Shown here piece after piece: positions 6,231-7,964 of a stretch of 7,964 nucleotides of DNA. A model generated the notes under the pieces. It worked only from the letters and a program-made list of their open reading frames with translations, ran no database searches and was not told the origin of the DNA. Each line of letters begins with the position of its first letter. Within the stretch, counting starts at the first letter, position 1. The translations under genes and the position numbers were made by a program. Source of the stretch: CAYRIF01 sp964424205 (GTDB lineage Bacteria > Bacteroidota > Bacteroidia > Cytophagales > Cyclobacteriaceae); assembly GCA_964424205.1 (NCBI GenBank), contig CAYRIF010000179.1, positions 1 through 7,964 of the forward strand, read 5' to 3'.

Positions 6231-7147
6231 AATGAAAGGCTATTTTTAAAAGCCATCAGTTCATCTTTGAAATCTCCATCATGCGGAATGGCAAGGTATT
6301 TTTCCAATCCTGATTTAGCGTCAATATTAATCTCTCGTAATTTCAGGTGTTGATTAATGAAAATGAATTCCAGTTCCGGATAAATTTCTTTTACCACATC
6401 AACAATATCTAAAATTGTCATTGTTTTTCCTACAACGTTATAAATACCAGAAGGAGCCTGACTAAAGGGTAAATTTTTCAAGACAGACACCACTTTACTA
6501 ATATGAATAAATGGTCTGGTCTGTTTTCCATTCCCATGAATAGAAATCCTGCTGTTAAAATTCGCATCAAACATGAATTTATTAATCACCGCATCAAAAC
6601 GCATGCTATGACTATACCCAAATACATTGCCACACCGCAGAACGTACGTATCCATTTTATCCATCATGCGAATCACATGCTCCTCTCCTCTCAATTTTGA
6701 AATACCGTAAAAAGTTCGAGGGTTAGGAATGGTATCTTCGTTGATTGCACTAGAAGAAGCGCCATAAACAGAAGCACTACTGACATAGATTAGTTTTTTT
6801 ACCTCACTTTTTTCCAGCGCATAGGTCAACTCTGCAGTTCCCCAATGGTTGGTTTGCTCGTAGAAATGTGAATCCGTATTTGAAAAGGGCGTGGTCACTT
6901 TTGCTGCAAGATGATAAACAATATCAACGCCCTCTAAAGCTGACTCCAAGCTCCGTGAATCCAATACGTCTCCTAGCTCAAAACTTAGCTTACTTTTATT
7001 CTTAAATTTTTCACCCAAAAATAAATTATAATTTCCTCTACTGAGGTTATCATAAATTACAATTTCACTTATCCCGTCATTCTGAATAAGTTCTTTGGTT
7101 AGCTTTGTACCGATATATCCCGCGCCACCAGTTATTAACACCTTCAT
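6227..7147 (-). CDS. NAD-dependent epimerase/dehydratase, extended SDR family
   Basis: 306-aa Rossmann protein acting on a nucleotide sugar or similar substrate. The start is set at ATG 7147 (MKVLITGGAGYIG); an upstream ATG at 7180 lies inside cysH and would spoil the N-terminal nucleotide-binding strand. Seen: GGxGYIG cofactor loop (7-13), HLAAKV (79-84), VSSASVYG (122-129) with the active-site Ser, catalytic YGISK (147-151, YxxxK), LRCGNVFG (170-177) and GNGKQTRPFIH (205-215), the substrate-side motif of UDP-glucose 4-epimerase-like enzymes. The substrate cannot be read from sequence. The start codon shares one base with the cysH stop (TAATG), which implies coupled translation and one operon with sulfate reduction. 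Its stop overlaps the moaC stop on the opposite strand by four bases, with no room for a terminator between the convergent genes. Confidence 0.88.
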   Translation of the reverse strand: MKVLITGGAGYIGTKLTKELIQNDGISEIVIYDNLSRGNYNLFLGEKFKNKSKLSFELGDVLDSRSLESALEGVDIVYHLAAKVTTPFSNTDSHFYEQTNHWGTAELTYALEKSEVKKLIYVSSASVYGASSSAINEDTIPNPRTFYGISKLRGEEHVIRMMDKMDTYVLRCGNVFGYSHSMRFDAVINKFMFDANFNSRISIHGNGKQTRPFIHISKVVSVLKNLPFSQAPSGIYNVVGKTMTILDIVDVVKEIYPELEFIFINQHLKLREINIDAKSGLEKYLAIPHDGDFKDELMAFKNSLSF

Positions 7148-7803
7148 TATTTCGTAATTAAGTCTGTGTGAAGACCACACTCCGTTTTATTCATGCCATA
7201 CCACCTAGCCTCTCTTTCTTGCATCTCTGGGTCAATTTTCCTAGTACACGGTTCACATCCAATGCTCAAATAGCCTTCAACATCCATAGGGTGTTCTGGC
7301 AAGTTATATTTTTTCCTATACGCATAAATCATCTTACTATTCCAATCCAACATTGGATGAAAACGGGTGGTATTATACGGTGCCGCTTGTTCTACTTTCA
7401 TTGCCTTACGCACCGCACTTTGATCTGCCCGCACCCCATTAATCCATACATCATGCGTACCCAGAATATTTTCCATTGGTTGCGTTTTATTCAAATAACA
7501 GCACCTGTCCGGATCAGAAGTAAAAAGCAATCGCCCCTGCGAATCTCTTTGCATTGACTTTGGCACACAAGCACTTAAACTAATAATATTAAGCTGCAGT
7601 ACTTTGGAGATTTCATCCCTGAACACCAATGTTTTCGGAAATAAATAGCCAGTATTTAGGCAGTAAACCGGGATACTATTATCAATACGACTTAGTATAT
7701 GCAGCAGGACAATACTATGTGTTTGAAATGAAGAAGTAGTGAATAATTTCTTGCCCTCCTTAATATAAGTGATTATTTGTTTTTCTATTTGCTCAAAAGT
7801 CAT
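7147..7803 (-). CDS. cysH: Assimilatory adenylyl-sulfate (APS/PAPS) reductase CysH
   Basis: Reduces activated sulfate to sulfite with thioredoxin in cytoplasmic sulfur assimilation. 218 aa, slightly shorter than the usual 230-250. Motifs: TTSSFQTHS (22-30, the PP-loop), LNTGYLFPKT (49-58), DPDRCCYLNKTQPM (97-110), GVRADQSAVR (123-132), CEPC (183-186) and the C-terminal KTECGLH (206-212) with the catalytic Cys209. The pair C101-C102 together with C183 and C186 forms the CC...CxxC set that binds a [4Fe-4S] cluster; enzymes with it generally use APS, whereas those without need PAPS. I therefore favour APS as substrate. ATG 7803 is preceded by AAAGGGAA, one of the few purine-rich ribosome sites in the window. 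It is the first gene of a coupled pair with the epimerase. No cysD, cysN or sulfite reductase gene is visible. Confidence 0.95.
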   Translation of the reverse strand: MTFEQIEKQIITYIKEGKKLFTTSSFQTHSIVLLHILSRIDNSIPVYCLNTGYLFPKTLVFRDEISKVLQLNIISLSACVPKSMQRDSQGRLLFTSDPDRCCYLNKTQPMENILGTHDVWINGVRADQSAVRKAMKVEQAAPYNTTRFHPMLDWNSKMIYAYRKKYNLPEHPMDVEGYLSIGCEPCTRKIDPEMQEREARWYGMNKTECGLHTDLITK

Positions 7804-7964
7804 TTCCCTTTAAATCAATCATGAATCAACACAACTTCAAAGTAAACATAAAAGTTCGAGAATCATCACTAAAATATTTACTGATTACCATGCTTAATAA
7901 ATATATTGTTATTTTTACCAAACTAATAATCATAACTAACGTTTTGTTTTAGAATGAAAGTCAC
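7804..7964. other. Upstream region of cysH, window edge
   Basis: Leader and probable promoter region of the leftward cysH operon. On the minus strand TATGTTTA (7850-7843) has one mismatch to TAnnTTTG, and a TTAG lies 18 nt before it; this is a weak candidate only. A plus-strand ATG at 7954 (ATGAAAGTC) could begin a gene running out of the window, but 11 bases are not enough to support it. Confidence 0.35.

Noticed and set aside
7168..7557. 129-aa plus-strand ORF inside cysH
   Set aside because: Antisense to the conserved cysteine motifs of cysH; its own translation shows no domain.
1..7964. CRISPR array, tRNA, rRNA or insertion sequence
   Set aside because: No regularly spaced repeats, cloverleaf-like segments, rRNA motifs or transposase frames were seen on either strand.

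Overview
The window looks like chromosomal DNA of a Bacteroidota species, most likely a flavobacterium. The evidence is strong A+T richness, A-rich leaders in place of clear Shine-Dalgarno sites before most genes, promoter elements of the Bacteroidota type (TAnnTTTG), a lipoprotein with acidic residues just after the lipid-anchor cysteine, and a periplasmic-TPR sensor kinase of a kind common in this phylum. I cannot name the genus from sequence alone.

Layout. (1) 1-695, plus strand: the C-terminal two thirds of moaA, cut by the window edge. (2) 848-3112, plus: an orphan TPR sensor histidine kinase with no response regulator beside it. (3) 3435-3821, plus: two very small genes for exported peptides (51 and 61 aa) that end in the same seven residues, DFDSETD. 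They have a possible -7 promoter element in front and a perfect 15-bp hairpin terminator behind. (4) 3901-4418: a gap of about 500 nt that holds, on the minus strand, a good flavobacterial promoter (TTG-18-TAAGTTTG) about 100 nt before a strong intrinsic terminator, which together suggest a small RNA gene. (5) 4419-5642, minus, moeA, and 5751-6230, plus, moaC: a divergent pair. (6) 7803-6227, minus: cysH (APS/PAPS reductase) followed by an extended-SDR sugar-nucleotide epimerase. The two overlap by one base, and the epimerase ends tail to tail in the moaC stop codon.

How the genes work together. MoaA and MoaC make cyclic pyranopterin monophosphate from GTP, and MoeA inserts molybdenum at the end of the same pathway, so the flanks of the kinase/peptide block belong to molybdenum-cofactor synthesis. 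CysH makes sulfite for sulfur assimilation; the reason for its coupling to an epimerase is unclear.

The most interesting part is 848-3821. A membrane kinase whose nine or so periplasmic TPR-like units repeat every 40 residues lies directly upstream of two exported peptides with a shared C-terminus. The heptapeptide codons differ only at silent positions, so the residues appear to be conserved by selection. I infer, without proof, that these may be a peptide signal and its receptor.
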